Assembly: GCA_013399895.1 (NCBI GenBank)
Contig: VXBA01001731.1
Coordinates: 305,781-369,780, forward strand
DNA: 64,000 nt
Reading direction: 5' to 3'
Origin: Serilophus lunatus
Taxonomy: Eukaryota > Chordata > Aves > Passeriformes > Eurylaimidae
Shown here: positions 1 through 12,722 of the stretch, piece after piece
How positions within the stretch are numbered: the first letter of the stretch is position 1
Layout: each line of letters starts with the position of its first letter
The notes under the pieces: generated by a model
Database searches by the model: none
What the model saw: the letters and a program-made list of their open reading frames with translations, nothing else
What the model was told of the DNA's origin: nothing
Position numbers and translations under genes: made by a program

Positions 1-630
1 TGATCAATTTCCAGGAGCTGGTTTTTGCTTTGGTGAGCAAGGCAGTGAGTTGAGAGCTGTCTTTAGTCTTGAAAAATTCTCCCACAGAGGCTTTAAATCT
101 GGTACAATTAGTTGCCTAAATATGGTTAAATGTGTGGAGCATCACTCAGAACTAAATAATGTATGTGCTACTCCAAAGAACATCAGTAACTTATGAATTT
201 CTATTAAGCCTGTTTCACTCATTTTTCATTAAACATGAGAGCTGTGACCTATCTAGAGATTTCTGGTTAAATTAAGGTAATTGAAGGCTGCAAACAGCCA
301 GGGTGAGAAAGGAGGAGATGTAAATGAGTTAATACAAATCCAAGGTAACAAAGAAAATTAATGCAGAAACTTGATATTTTTTTTTTCTTCCACAATAATA
401 CTTTGCTTGCTCCAAGTAATATAAATAATTTAGGGTCTCACTCACTCTGAAATCTGGGAAATCCACCATTGTAATGTTGTTAAAATGGAACTTTTTCATC
501 AAGGGGTAGGTTGACTCTTCTAAATGTGGGAGGATTCTTCACAGGATAGGATGGAAAGGGTAACTCCTCCTTGCCTCTGATAACTTGGACAGCAGAGGTG
601 TTTCTTTAGGAATAAATCCACATGGGATTT
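1..630. other. Non-coding A+T-rich stretch
   Basis: All frames are broken by stops. I see short T and A runs but no recognisable repeat, exon or RNA gene. Confidence 0.6.
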
Positions 631-1000
631 GAGATCATTAAGGCCAGAAAAAATGTTCAAATCAAGTGCAATCTTTTGCCCTGGGCAGCCCCTTCCAATG
701 CTTAACTGTTCTTTCAGTGAAGAACTTTTCCCAGTGTCCCCCCTGCCCCTGCCCTGGCCCAGCCTGAGGCCGTTCCCTCTCCTCCTGGCCCTTGTTCCCT
801 GGGAGCAGAGCCCGACCCCCCCCGGCTCCCCCCTCCTGGCAGGGATTGCAGAGAATTCCAGGAGCCCCCTGAGCCTCCTTTGCTCCAGGCTGAGCCCCCC
901 CAGCTCCCTCAGCCCCTCCTGGGGCTCCAGCCCCTTCCCAGCTTCTCAATATCCTTCTTTTGGTGAGGAGCCCAAAAGTGAGCACAGGACTTGGGGTGCA
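631..1000 (-). mobile_element. CR1 LINE 3' fragment
   Basis: Read on the minus strand this runs through the end of CR1 ORF2 into the 3' end. Landmarks are the GGGCTCCTCACC segment, a GAGAAGCTGGGAAGGGGCTGG stretch shortened by drift, CTCAGCCTGGAGCAAAGGAG, GTTCTTCACTGAAAGAAC and GGAAGGGGCTGCCCAGGGCA. It is 5'-truncated and the 3' tail near 631 is degraded. Open frames on both strands here (for example 629-1006 plus and 662-1060 minus) are by-products of its G+C-rich composition. Confidence 0.85.
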
Positions 1001-3769
1001 GGATGAGCCAAGGGCAACATGTGCTGCTCCCCACAATGTGAAGAGACAAACCAGTGGCACTGGGGGAAGTGCTGCTGCAATAAATTCTTGCTAAAACCTC
1101 ATCCAGGATGAGGCATTTTCCCCTCACCGATGCAGCTCTAGGTGTCAGCATCCAAACTCCATTTATTTTGGCAGTGTCCTGGCAGGAAGAGGAAAATTCT
1201 GGATTAAAAGCAGCTGAATGCATGGGAATCCAGAAACTGCTGTGTCCTGCTGATCCTGCTATTAAAGCTCTTGCACAAAGTCAGGAGGCCTGGATTCATC
1301 TGGAGGAGTCACTTTATTTTTTGGCCCTGGTTGGGATCCCAGTAGAAAAACTCTCAATAATTACAAAACATTCTGAAAACATTCAAGTTCTACGAATCAC
1401 ACATTTTCAGTCTTCTCCATCCTCAACCTTCTCCATCCATTCCCCTCAACCCCCTTCTCCCAGAAAAAACCCTCCAACTGCAGTTTTGGGGTATAAAATG
1501 GATGTAAATGTGAAGTACTTCACCTGCGTGCCATTTACTTAACTCAGATGGCATGGATTAATGGAAAATAATTAACTTTTGACAAAAATTAAGAAAAAAA
1601 AATCAAAAAATTAAACAAAAAACTGAACTTGGCAACCATCTTAACCTGAGAATTTGATAGAAATTATAACACCATTATGTTTATAACACTCTGCTCTGTC
1701 TCTGCTTTTGGTTTTCAAGCTTTTGAAATAGTTCCTTTCAGACATTAAATAGAAAAGTGTAAAAAATACCAAAAGTGAAACAAATAAACCATCAATAGCC
1801 GACTTTCTTTTCTGCATCATTTGCCTTGAGCTAAGAATGGCATGAAAACCTGTTATTTCTATTTGACCACATTCGAGTCAAAATTTTCTTATGAATTACA
1901 GGGAATATTTGCTACGAAAAAATTAAATTCTCAACATGCAATTATAAAGACATTCAAATATAATGCATTTAATTAAATTTATGGTTAAATTATTGCCTTT
2001 ATTTTAATGGGATAGAAAATGTAGCTTTATTTTGTGTTTCAAAGTCAGGCTGTGCTCTGGTGGCATACGTAAGTATGTGTATACATAAGTATGTAACAGA
2101 ATCAGAGATTCCTGGGAATAGAGACAAGGTTAGAGATTAAAAAAGACTTTGAAAAAGTCCTGAACAGATTCAGAATTTATCACAACACATAATTTGGTTC
2201 CCAGAGGTATCATAATAAGTACGGATAAAAAAGAAACCCCAAAGTTTGGTGAGATTTCACAGAATTTCCTCTTGTACAAATTTATTAAATAGAAAACAAG
2301 AACTGGATTCCAGGGTCAAAAAAAGGCACCATCCCATCGTCCTGGGACTCCCCTCCACAGTTTTTCCAGCAATTCCAATAAAAAGCTGATTTCTGTCTCT
2401 GTGCACTGTCTCTGAGCACACATAAAACCCAGCTCTGAACACTGAAAGCAAAATCCTCCTCTGTGCTTCCCCAGCATTTATTGCCATCCACAGGATATTT
2501 AAGATGGGATTCTGGAAAACAGTTTATTGATGTAGTGGGTGGCAAAATTTTTGCAATAACCCTGTTAAAATTCACGGAAAAATATTCAGGCAGCTCAACA
2601 TCAGCTTTACAGCAACAGAGACTCTATATTTCATATACATCCTTGAGTCTCTCTCTGGTGAGAGAAACTCAATTTATCAAAGAGGGAAAAAAAGGTTTGT
2701 CACTATTTTTTGGTAAACCCCCAACCTTTTATAACCCTCTTAGTAAAACTTTGCTCCTCTATTACTGCATTTATTTAGAACAAGGTATTTATGCACGAAA
2801 TAGGAATGTATGGGATACATGCCATGGAATTTAGAAGCTGAGGAAAGGGATGGATATAGGAGAGCTATGGCAAATTTTAAGGGCATGTTAAAAGGCAGAT
2901 GTTAATAGGACATGATGTAGCAAACACAGAGTAGCTGGATTGTTATACCTCACTTCCACTTATTCATAGCAGACTATAATTACTTCATACACTAGACTTG
3001 CAATAATAAAATATCAGAAAGAGAAAGTAATAGATTTTTAAAAAGTAATGCTTTATTTTTTATCTAAAAACCCCAACTGTTAATACTCCAGAAGGTTGTC
3101 ATCTTGTGGTGACTTTGAAAAAGCATGCAAAAAATGACACTTGGAATCCATTTAACTACTGCTTTATTTTGTTGAAGCTTTTTTTTGTCTGCCTAATCAC
3201 TTTGTGCAATGAAAACAATAAAAAATTAATGGCCTCCATTCAAGATATTAGTACCTTAAAGTTGTCATCAATAAAGTTGCCAAAATATTGCTGCAGGGCT
3301 TTATCATGTTTGTTTGGACAGCCCTGCATGAACCAATAAATGAAACAGAACAGATGCCAAAAATGCATCCAGATGGTCACACTTCCCCAAATCCTGTATC
3401 CTTACAGAGACATAACCAACAAATCCCACAGTGCCACAGAGAGGGAAAATGTTGTTTCTGATCTTTCAAGTGCCTTGTTATCACATTACATGTAATTGAT
3501 GATCATAAATATTGATTTGGGGCACGAAGAGGTTCAGCTACTGAAAACTGATCTACAGCTTCTGCTTTTCAACCCCAGTTCAAGCCTGGTAGCAATTGTG
3601 GGAATGCTGAATAATTCCAGGTCCTTTGGCACTGAGCCAACACAGCTCAGTAATCTCCATGGAAGATTTTTGGGCTGCCTTCTACTATTTTATTTGGTTT
3701 TAATTAGCCCAGATCTTTGATTGTCCACAAGCCTTCACTCAGCATGGTGTGAGCCCCAAAAGGAAGTCA
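1001..3769. other. Non-coding A+T-rich stretch
   Basis: Single-copy-looking sequence with frequent stops and short A tracts (for example 1588-1625). No gene, LTR or CR1 piece was recognised. Confidence 0.55.
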
Positions 3770-4105
3770 GAGATTCCCAGACTGGTTTGGCTTGGAAAGG
3801 ACCTTAAAGACCCTCTCATTCCACCCCCTGCCCTGGGCAGGGACACCTCCCACTATCCCAGGTAGCTCCAACCTGGCCTTGGACACTTCCAGGGATGGGA
3901 CAGCCACAGCTTCTCTGGGCACCCTGTGCCAGGGCCTTCCCACCCTCCCAGCCAGGAATTCCTTCCCAATATCCCATCTCTCCCTGCCCTCTGGCAGTGG
4001 GAAGCCATTCCCTGTGTCCTGTCACTCCAGGCCCTTGTTGAAAGTCCCTCTCCAGCTCTAGAGACCCTTTTGACACTAGAAGAGGCTCTAAGGTCTCCTT
4101 TCACA
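3770..4105 (-). mobile_element. CR1 LINE 3' end
   Basis: The plus strand reads the reverse complement of a passerine-type CR1 3' end: a decayed tail, CCCTGCCCTGGGCAGGGACA, CTCCAACCTGGCCTTGGACA, GGGATGGGACAGCCACAGCT and CAGCCAGGAATTCCTTCCCA. It is 5'-truncated near 4105 and followed directly by a pyrimidine-rich tract. Confidence 0.92.
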
Positions 4106-4192
4106 AACCTTTCCCTTTCCCTCTCCCCTCCTTTCCACTTTCCCTTTTCATTTTCACTTTCCCTTTTCATTTTCTCTTTCCCTAAACCCTAA
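4106..4192. repeat. Pyrimidine-rich low-complexity tract
   Basis: About 85 bases of almost pure C and T, built from degenerate TTTCCC and TTTTCATTTTC blocks. One block of about 19 bases (TTCCCTTTTCATTTTC plus CT) occurs twice in tandem. It abuts the truncated 5' end of the neighbouring CR1. Confidence 0.8.
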
Positions 4193-6247
4193 AAACCGAA
4201 AATTCCTCAGGATTACTTGAAAGATATACAAGTAGAAATGAGGGAAATGTCAGGAACACACTTTCCTTTCCCCCTGTCCCACGAGATGAAGAAAGTAAAC
4301 TAAAACTAAAATAACTCATTGTAAAGAGGGAAAACCTCTTTTTGCCAAAGTTATTATTAATGAAACTCTGGATGTCTTCTAAGGTTGGAATTCACAGTGA
4401 ATAGGAAAAGCGGGAGTTCCTACAGCTCATTAGCATACTGGCAGATGATGCAAAGAAGTCTTATGTGTGAAGCAAAAGAGAAATGAAGAGGGATCCTAAA
4501 TAAATGTTTATTATTATAATAAATTAAAAATAATCACAGTAAAAATAAATCTATTTTAAAAGGGGAATAAAAGGGTGGTTCTAGCAGGAAATATTGCTGC
4601 TGGCGGAACACCTGAAGGGAAAAATTTGTAGGGGAAAAACAACTTCATTTTCTTAAATAAGAAAGTACTCATTAGCTCTGTCTACAGTTGCTAGTAAGTG
4701 ACTTTTAAGAAACCAGTTCCTTCTTATCTCCCACTGTTAACAATTCTCAGGGGTAATACAGACATTTTAGACCTAAGAATAAAGCTTTTACTAAGAAAAT
4801 TTTCTCATTTTTATAGTACATTTTTTGGGGAAAAAAAGGATATTTTTTAAGGGAACTGCAAAGAAAAAATTAAAAACCTAAAAATATTTATTTAAAATGC
4901 CTGTAAAATTCTGTAGAAAGAAATAGTTTATATTCTTCCTCAAGAAAAGGAAGGGTGCCTGAAATAGCCTGGAATTATCTTCTAACATGAAACCGACATT
5001 TAGAACTTTACATTTCTTTTAAAAAGTTTATACAAATACCAAAATAATGTGGAAAAAACTTTGGAAATTTGTTCAATAAAGAGCTACAAGAGCAGAGCAA
5101 TTCTGAGTGTATTAAATAATGCAAGACATTCCCTCTAATAAATCTGGATTGATCAACAGGAGTCAAGAAATATCCTTGGAGAGAAAAGGAACAGTAAGAT
5201 AAGAAGAAAGGGGGGGGTGATTTAATACAGAAATCATATTTAGACTTTACAGTGATTTTATAGACATATTTCAGGAGTGATGTGCACTCAACTGATATTG
5301 AAAATATGCAACATGAATGAAATTCAGTCATATATTGATAAGTTGAGAGATAAGTACATAATAAATATCTTTTATATAAAAAGGAGTTGCAAAAGCTTTA
5401 AAGCTGAAAGAACAAATATTCAAATATTTTTCCATGCACATCTTATTTAATCCTATTTTTTTTCCTTTTTGCACTCAGTTCAGCAGCTTTTCAACATTGT
5501 CAGATGATTGTTTTCCACATAAACTGAATATTTATTATTCACCTTAGCTCTTGTTATTAATTATCTGATAAGGAAGATCTCTTCTGAGTCATCTCTGACA
5601 ATTATCCAGCAGACACAGATGATATTTTTTCCACAACTGTATAATGTAATTCCCAGGATGTGGGAGGTATAATCACCCCCCTTGAAAACATGGGTGGTGA
5701 AATGGGGGGTTATTGCCTGGAAACTTCCATGAGGAAGGAACTTGAACCCTGGGAGTAAGAAATCCATCCAGAAACTGATGATGGGTCCTGGAACCTTGGA
5801 ATGAGAATAACTGTAATTTCAGGAGTTGCTAACTGGGATGAATAAATTAACACTGACTGGCCATGGGGATGTTTCAGAGAAAAGAAGTCTAAACCAGCAA
5901 AAACCAGCAGGGATTTGCCAGAAGCTTTTAAACTTCTTGTGGTGCTTGGGACCCCCGTGATTTATAAGACCATTAATAATATAATAAATATATCTAATAA
6001 AAAATGTAATAATAATAATAATAATGATGGCTTGAATTATATAAAATGTTAAAATGGTGTAGCCACAGTGTAGGAACTTTGCAAATGTTTGTAACAGGCA
6101 TTTCATGAGGTTGGGGTGCACTGAGAATCCTAAAAGGGCAAAGATGGGCCTGGATGGGTTTGGGAGGAACTGTAAATCAGCATAACTAAGGGCAGGATAA
6201 GAAACACCAGGAATAGCTCAAATCCTTACTCTGGACTTATTGGAAAA
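4193..6247. other. Non-coding A+T-rich stretch with short runs
   Basis: No gene seen. It contains a run of 8 G at 5210-5217 and a short AAT trinucleotide repeat at about 6007-6025. Confidence 0.55.
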
Positions 6248-6699
6248 AGTCCAGAGGGGGCCCTAAGATGATCAGAGGGCTGGAGCAGCTCTGCTGTGAG
6301 GGAAGGCTGGGAGGGCTGGAAGTGTTCAGCCTTGTTGGAGAGGAGAAGCTTTGGGGGGAACTCATTGTGGCTTTCCAGGACCGGAAAGAGCTACAAGAAA
6401 CATGGAGAGAGACTTTGGGCAAGGGATAGAGTGACAGGACAGGGGGAATGGCTTCCCACTGCCAGAGGGCAGGGAGAGATGGGACTTCGGGAAGGAATTC
6501 CTGGCTGTGAGGGTGGGCAGGCCCTGGCACAGGGTGCCCAGAGAAGCTGTGGCTGCCCCATCCCTGGAAGAGTCCAAGGCCAGGTTGGAGCCCCATGGGA
6601 CAGTGAGAGGTGTCCCTGCCCAGGGCAGGGGGTGGCACTGGATCATCTCTTAAATTCCCTTCCAATCCAAGCATTCTTTGATTCTATGATTATGATTAG
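6248..6699 (+). mobile_element. CR1 LINE 3' end
   Basis: Sense-oriented CR1 piece. It begins in the segment AAGATGATCAGAGGGCTGG and passes through GGCTTCCCACTGCCAGAGGG, GGTGGGCAGGCCCTGGCACA and CCCTGCCCAGGGCAGGGGGT. It ends at a tail of the TTCTATGATTATGATT type near 6699, which is the expected CR1 3' terminus. It is 5'-truncated. Confidence 0.93.
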
Positions 6700-8989
6700 A
6701 TTTGTAATAATGGGGAGAGGTGTTTTTTATTAAGACAAAACCACAGTGCCATGTCCAAACCAGCTTTCAAATCTGCCAGTCTGAGGTTTCTGTTGGAATG
6801 AAGTCAGACTTTAATTTCGCACCTGCCCATTCTCTCCTTAATTGGCCAATGCAGTGTCTGAATCCTAATAAGTGGCTTTGTTTCTTTAAGAGGAAGGAGT
6901 TGAAATCTAGGGATGAATTTTACAGCTTAGACTTATCTGTAAATTAGACCCAGCTCCCTTTTTAATTAAGAGCTCACAAGGATGATCATTCCTTGTAATC
7001 CAATACATAGAGTGGAGTCCTATTTTACAGACAACTGGAACAATAGTTTGACAAATCCCACAATAATTGGTGTAGGAAGGATAAAGGCCTGACCCACACT
7101 CCCAAAAGCACAGGTTTTAATCACTCAACTTCCAATAAAATTCCTGTAGGGTGGAAGAGTACAGTTCTCTTATTTTTACCCAAAGGCCTGTGAGTGAATC
7201 TCACAGGTTCACTGAGAGAAATCCTGCAAGGTTAAAACACCGTCTCCAGTGTTTCAGAATTTCACAGCTTCACTACTGAGGGGAGGAATCTGTAACAAAT
7301 TCCTGTGTGATGATGCAGATCCAGCACCGACAGACATTGCAAGCACAAATAAACAGGGAACTTTTATTCAGCTGTCCCTCCTATTTCACTGCAGCAAAGC
7401 AGATTTTCATTACTGGCCCAGTGCAGCTGCAATTGAATTAATAATAAAACCTTGCTGCACATGGCAAATCTCCTTTTCTAGGTCAGCATTCCTGCCTTGG
7501 TTCACAGCCAGAGTTAGGCACTGTCCTTCTCTATGTCTTTATATGCGCCTTTATTATGTCTCCTTTGCTCAGAAAAAAATAAAATTTGGAGGAATTAAAT
7601 AATAAGTCATTTTTTACTCCTGCCCATCCAGAGGGGACCAGTCAGACCTTTCTCCTCAGTCAGAAGTTGTGTTTCAGGCAGGAAAATCCACACCCTCAGT
7701 AGCCAGGGAGGATGTAACACACTGTACTAATCTTTCAGGATTCCCACTCCAGTGTTTCTTCAGTTTCTGCAGATTTCAGTGTCTTTAAAAAATATGTTAC
7801 CTAAAGAAATGGAAATTATTTGCTGATGGTGTTTCATTGATCTCTTTGGGTTTAGGGAGGCAAATATCAAAAACAACCCTTTATTTTTGTGTTTTCAGAC
7901 TATGTTACCACATCCAAAGTTACAAATGAGGTGAATGGTAATTTAGGTTATGGTATGAAGAGTGGGGCAAATAATTGGAATGAAAAGCACATTTTTATCT
8001 AAGTAAGGCACAATACTTTTAAACTTCTTAAAATAAGAGCATGTCTTACTTTTTGTTTGGGTTTCGCCCATCGAGGTGTGGTAACAAATCCCATCTTGAC
8101 AACAGAGGAAAATTGTAACATACATGTGGTTTTCAGGTCAGGAATATAGAAAGCAATTCCTGATTTTGATCATGATTTTTCTCTTGAAAGACAAGCTGAT
8201 CAGGTTTTGAAGCCTATTTTCTTATTTCTGGTTCTTTTCCATGTAATGAAAGATCTGATTTTTTTTGCTTCATTCTTTTGCATCCAAGACAAGAAGATAA
8301 ATATGTGACTTAGATTTATGTAAGTTAATACAGCAAAAAGGAACTGTTAGGAGATGGATTTTCAAGTCAGTCTTTGGAATAACGGTTCATATGTTTGGAA
8401 CTTGATTCCAATCATGGTTTGTGTCTTAAATAAAATTAAAGATCTCTGTTTTGCAGGTACTGTGAGAGTGAATAAAGTATCCTCTTACAGGTAATTTCTG
8501 TCAAACTTATGATGATGGATTGAAACATTGTCCTTTTCCTGTGATTCCTGGTTTATTGTTTTTCCCAACCTCTTTCACTACAGTCCTGGATACCAGGTTT
8601 AAAGTTAAAGGAAAAAGAAGCAGACTCAAGGAATCTGCTCTGCTTCACCTGGACATGAGACCAACCGCCCCTCCCCAGGTTCTGAGACAGCCAGGCTGAA
8701 ATGACCTGGTATCAAAGCAAACTATATTTTTTTCTAGTTTCCACATTTTTCCAAATAAGAGCTGGAAATTCACCAAAATATAGAAATTCTCTGGAAGCAC
8801 TCCGACACGATGGGCATGGTTTCCTGAAGACACTCAGAAAGATGCAAGATGGAGATGGCCATGGTTTCCACATGGACACAGGGTTTGACCATAGTTGACA
8901 ATGTGGCTTCATTTGCACCTGGAACCACGACCTGAAGCAGGATTTAAGGAGATATTAGTGGTGAAATTTGTTTCAAGTAATTTAAGTGT
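6700..8989. other. Non-coding A+T-rich stretch
   Basis: Stop-dense sequence without a recognisable gene or repeat family. Confidence 0.5.
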
Positions 8990-9097
8990 GGCACTTAATG
9001 CCATGGTCTAGTTGACAAGTTGGTATTGGGTCAAAGGTTGGACTTGATGATCTCAGAGGTCTTTTCAAGCCTAATTAATTCTGTGATGCTGTGAAAT
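8990..9097 (+). mobile_element. CR1 LINE 3' tail
   Basis: Short 3' terminal piece of a second CR1 type. It shows GGCACTTAATGCCATGGTCT, then GGTTGGACTTGATGATCTCA, then AGAGGTCTTTTCAAGCC and an ATTCTGTGATGCTGTGA tail. This differs from the CCCTGCCCAGGGCAGGG type seen elsewhere in the window. Confidence 0.88.
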
Positions 9098-9235
9098 TAA
9101 TTTCCAATAAAGTAAGTTGCAAAGCTTGGTGGAACAATCAGTTGAATTTTCTGCTTAAATCCATCTGGAAAATATGTTTCTCCAAGCCCAGACTATGAAC
9201 AAATTATTATAACATGGATATGTTACAGTGGACAG

Positions 9236-9290
9236 TGTTTGTTCAAAGGTTGGACTTGATCTTAGAGGTCTTTCCTAACCTTAGATTAAT
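9236..9290 (+). mobile_element. Degraded CR1 LINE 3' tail
   Basis: It contains TCAAAGGTTGGACTTGATCT and AGAGGTCTTTCCTAACCTTA, the same 3' tail wording as the piece at 8990-9097 in the same orientation. It is very short, so it could be an independent insertion or a local duplicate of its neighbour. Confidence 0.6.
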
Positions 9291-10107
9291 TTTAGAGCTT
9301 TACTGAAAGACAGATTTGGAGTTTAGAACTGGATCCACTCTAGGCAGGGCATTTCTCTGAAGTGCTAAACCCTAAACAGTTTATTTCTATAGACAACAAC
9401 TGGTGTAATATTGTGCTGCAGATATTAATACACTCCTAAAGAGTAAATCTAATTTCCTTTTCAGTAAGAAAGGCAAAGCTCTCTGGCAATAAATGGCCCT
9501 TCACTGTTTTTGACAAGGGTAATCCTGCTCCAGAGCTCAAACATGGCTTTGGTGTTGACCTTGGTGCTCTCTCAGCTGTGGCCTTGGTAAGCTCCAAAAT
9601 TCACACATAGGATTTGCTGAGTTATTGCAGGAAAAAAAGGCATTTGATCTTCTTCTCTGTCTTTGAAGGAATTACAGTGATTATTCCCTGCCTGGTGGAA
9701 ATAACCAGAGAAAAGCAGAGTACTGAGAGGAGGCTTAACTTGCAACCACCTGTAATGTTATAAGTCTTCAGGGCTTACAACTTTCATATTTCAAAAGGGT
9801 TCAACCCAAGCTGTGACGATTCAATCAAGATTAGGAAAGACTCTGAATAAACCATAGGGATAAAGATTCTCTTTTATTGCTTGGATAAATGAATATTAGA
9901 AAACACAAATTAACAACAAACCCATGATGTCTAAATTAATAAAAGGGCTGGTATTAGTTTTAAAAAATAATAATTTACCTTTAATTGCCAAATTAATTTA
10001 CCCCAAAATTATGCTCAAGAAAGTACTGATTGTATATTATCCCCAGGGAAAGGAGTTTCTGGAAAATTAACATTTCTAATATTTAATAATATATTAGATA
10101 TTTTCAA
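9291..10107. other. Non-coding A+T-rich stretch
   Basis: Nothing recognisable. Becomes very A+T-rich just before the CR1 piece at 10.1 kb. Confidence 0.5.
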
Positions 10108-10470
10108 TATCTTGATGCTAAGGTATTTTCTGTGTTCCCTTGGAGAGGCAGAGGAGGGGCAGGGACTGAGCTCTGCTCTGTGGGGACAAGGGCCAGGAGC
10201 CCAGGGAATGGGCTGGAGCTGTGTCAGGGCAGGGGCAGGGGGGATCTCAGGCCAAAGCTCTTCTTTGCCCAGAGGGTGGTTGGGCACTGCCCAGGCTCCC
10301 CAGGGCAGTGGGCACAGCCCCAAGGCTGCCAGAGCTGCAGGAGGGTTGGGATGATCCTCTGGGGACAGGGGGGGGCTCCTGGGGATGGGCCTGTGCAGGG
10401 CCAGGAGTTGGATGGATGATCTCTGTGAGTCCCTTCCAACTTGGCATATCTTGGGATTCGGGGACAATGT
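10108..10470 (+). mobile_element. CR1 LINE 3' end, J-like tail
   Basis: Sense CR1 piece. It passes through CCCAGGGAATGGGCTGGAGC, GAGGGTGGTTGGGCACTGCC, CCCAAGGCTGCCAGAGCTGC and CAGGAGTTGGATGGATGATC, then a decayed GAGTCCCTTCCAACTTGG tail. I associate this tail with the J-like CR1 subfamilies; the exact subfamily is uncertain. Its 3' end abuts a second CR1 copy. Confidence 0.85.
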
Positions 10471-11217
10471 GAGATGGGCTCAGTATTGTTTAACTTATTC
10501 ATCAATGACTTGGAGGAGGGGTCGATGCTCCCTCAAGTTCACTGACAGAAAGTCGGAGGAGAGACCGATCCCATGTAGGGTTGAGTAGCCCTTCAGAAGG
10601 GCCTTGAGAGTCTAGAGACATAGACAGAGAAGAACCTTCTGAAATGCAACAGAGGCTAATGCAGGTCCTGCACTTGGAGAAGAACAGCTCTATGAACCAA
10701 CACAGGCTGGAGGGGGACCTGCTGAGAGCAGCCCTGGGAGAAGGACCTGGGGATCCTGGTGGACCCCAGGCAGTCCCTGGCCAGCTGTGTGTCCTGGGGG
10801 CCAATGGGATCCTGGGGAGCATCAGGAAGAGCCTGGGCAGCAGGGCAGGGAGGGGATCCTGCCCCTCTGCTCAGCCCTGGGAGGCACATCTGCAGGGCTG
10901 GGTCCAGCTCTGGGCTCCTCAGCACAGGAGGGACATGGAGCTCCTGGAGCGGGGCCAGCGGAGGCTGCGGAGATGCCCCAGGGATGGAGCGTCTTGTGCC
11001 CAGGAAAGGCTGAGGGAGCTGGGGCTGTTCAGCCTCCAGAGGAGACACGGAGAGGGGCCCCAGCCCTGTGTGTCCGGGGGTGCAGGGAGGGGGCAGAGGA
11101 TGGAGCAGGCTCTGCTCGGGGGGGCCCAGCAATGGCACAAGAGGAACGGGCAGGAACTGAGGCCCAGCAAGTGCCACCTGGGCAGGAGGAAGAACTTCTT
11201 GGCTGGGCAGTGACCCN
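10471..11217 (+). mobile_element. CR1 LINE, decayed ORF2 to 3' region
   Basis: It opens with reverse-transcriptase sequence encoding FNLFINDLEEG, the counterpart of the conserved CR1 FNxFINDLDEG motif, just after the GSVL block. Further on it encodes KDLG-like, Q-rich and RRLR-like CR1 ORF2 C-terminal blocks, split over frames by stops and indels. It stops at a single N (11217) before any 3' tail, so the end is either deleted or lost in the assembly. No active enzyme can be made from it. Confidence 0.88.
11217..11217. other. Assembly gap (1 N)
   Basis: A single unknown base inside CR1 sequence. The expected CR1 3' tail is absent to its right, so the true missing length may be more than one base. 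Confidence 0.95.
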
Positions 11218-12485
11218 GTGAGGCATTCACAGAAAGTTTCCAAAGTGGCCTTGGGAACACTGTATCCTCCTATACTAAATATTCCCTGTTATCTTTAAAT
11301 ACCCGCTATTGCAAACTTCCCAACAGGAGAACAGTGATTTAAAGAATGATTAACTCTCCTCTAAGTTTCACAGAATGAGCTGAATGTGCTTTGCCTCTCT
11401 TTGCGCACCAATATTTTTGGGAATTTTTGCTTTTTAATAAATCTAGGAAGAATCTGTGTTAACAGAGAACTCTAGATTAAAAAAATAATAATACTTTTAT
11501 TGTTATACTTGTTTGAAACTGAGGTTGTATTAAGAGGAACTGTCTGCCTGAATGCCCTGTGACAGCCTTTTTGTACATCTCCAGTTATATCTGCTGCTAT
11601 TTTCATATATAGAACAACATAGGTAAAGAATGGTGTTGTCATCTTACCCCCACAACATTTAATTACAGACATTTGAGATTTGACATATTGTTAATTAAAT
11701 ATTGATTTGTTGGAGGATGAACTACGCCATCGGTATTTCCCTTCCTAATTAGAATAATGACTGCTCCACATTCCAACAGTTATGAATCTCACTGAAATAA
11801 CTGGAGAAGAGGAAATGTAAAAAAGCCTTAAATAATGCAGCATATTGCACCTCAATTATGATTAATAAATTAGCTGTAGTGTAGTAGCTGTATTATTTAA
11901 CTACACTGTCCACATTTTCTCCTACTGGGAGTAAAGATCTAGTGTTTCATAGTTTGCATTTATCCTGGAGCTTTGCGTTCCAGTTTGTCATGACTAAATA
12001 GGCTCAACATTGTGAAAAAGTCCAGTTACACATTCTTCAATGCCATCAACACTGTTCTTAGTGATTGTACAAGCAAAGCACACACTGAACTGATAAAGCC
12101 CTTCTTTGAGCCAGAAGCTGCATATTAAACACTTCAGTAGCCGAGCTTTTGTTAATAATTAATTTTTGTGCTGCTTATGCCCCATGGATGAAGAAGGGAC
12201 TTCTATTTTCATTGTATTCAGTTTCTTGCTTTTTAATCAACACTCATTTAATGTTAAAATCTGATTTTCTGTGGCATGCTGACATGATATCATGCCAATT
12301 TCCCTGACTGTTCTCTGATTAGTGAGTTTAGTGTGCAACTGCTCTCCCTCATCTAAAAGAGAAATTTCTACTTTCTTCAACTTTCACCTTAAACAGGACT
12401 ATGTCACCACATCTTCCTTATCTCTTTTTAAATACTGCTCTTTGTCTTTTTCTAACTTAACAATTCCTTGCTGCACTAAAATAGG
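11218..12485. other. Non-coding A+T-rich stretch
   Basis: No repeat family recognised. The part at about 11690-12190 has no low-complexity sequence, many TAAT/ATTA cores and few CpG, which makes it a candidate for unique or possibly conserved non-coding sequence. That cannot be tested here. Confidence 0.45.
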
Positions 12486-12722
12486 ATCATGCAATTGTTT
12501 CAGTTGGAAAAGCCCTCCAACATCATCGAGTCCAATCATCTCCCAGCACAGCCAAGGCCACCATTAAACCATGTTCCCAAGTACCACATCCGCATGGCTT
12601 TGAAATCCCTCCAGGGCTGGGCACTGCCCCCCTCCCTGGGCAGCCCCTGCCAAGGCCTGACCCCCCTTGCCAGGCCCCAATTCCTCCTCCTGTGCCCCCT
12701 GCCCTGGCCCAGCCTGATGTAA
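12486..12722 (-). mobile_element. CR1 LINE 3' end
   Basis: Antisense CR1 of the CATCATCGAGTCCAATCATC and CCAAGGCCACCATTAAACCA tail type. It continues through CCTCCAGGGCTGGGCACTGC and CTGCCCTGGCCCAGCCTGAT. It is 5'-truncated near 12722. Confidence 0.88.

Noticed and set aside
4180..4197. CCCTAAACCCTAAAAACC, telomere-like words
   Set aside because: Fewer than three imperfect units and not the vertebrate CCCTAA period; part of the neighbouring pyrimidine-rich tract.
10644..11243. 189-codon plus and 195-codon minus open frames
   Set aside because: Both overlap the decayed CR1 at 10471-11217. The plus frame is not the ORF2 frame throughout, and the minus frame is antisense.
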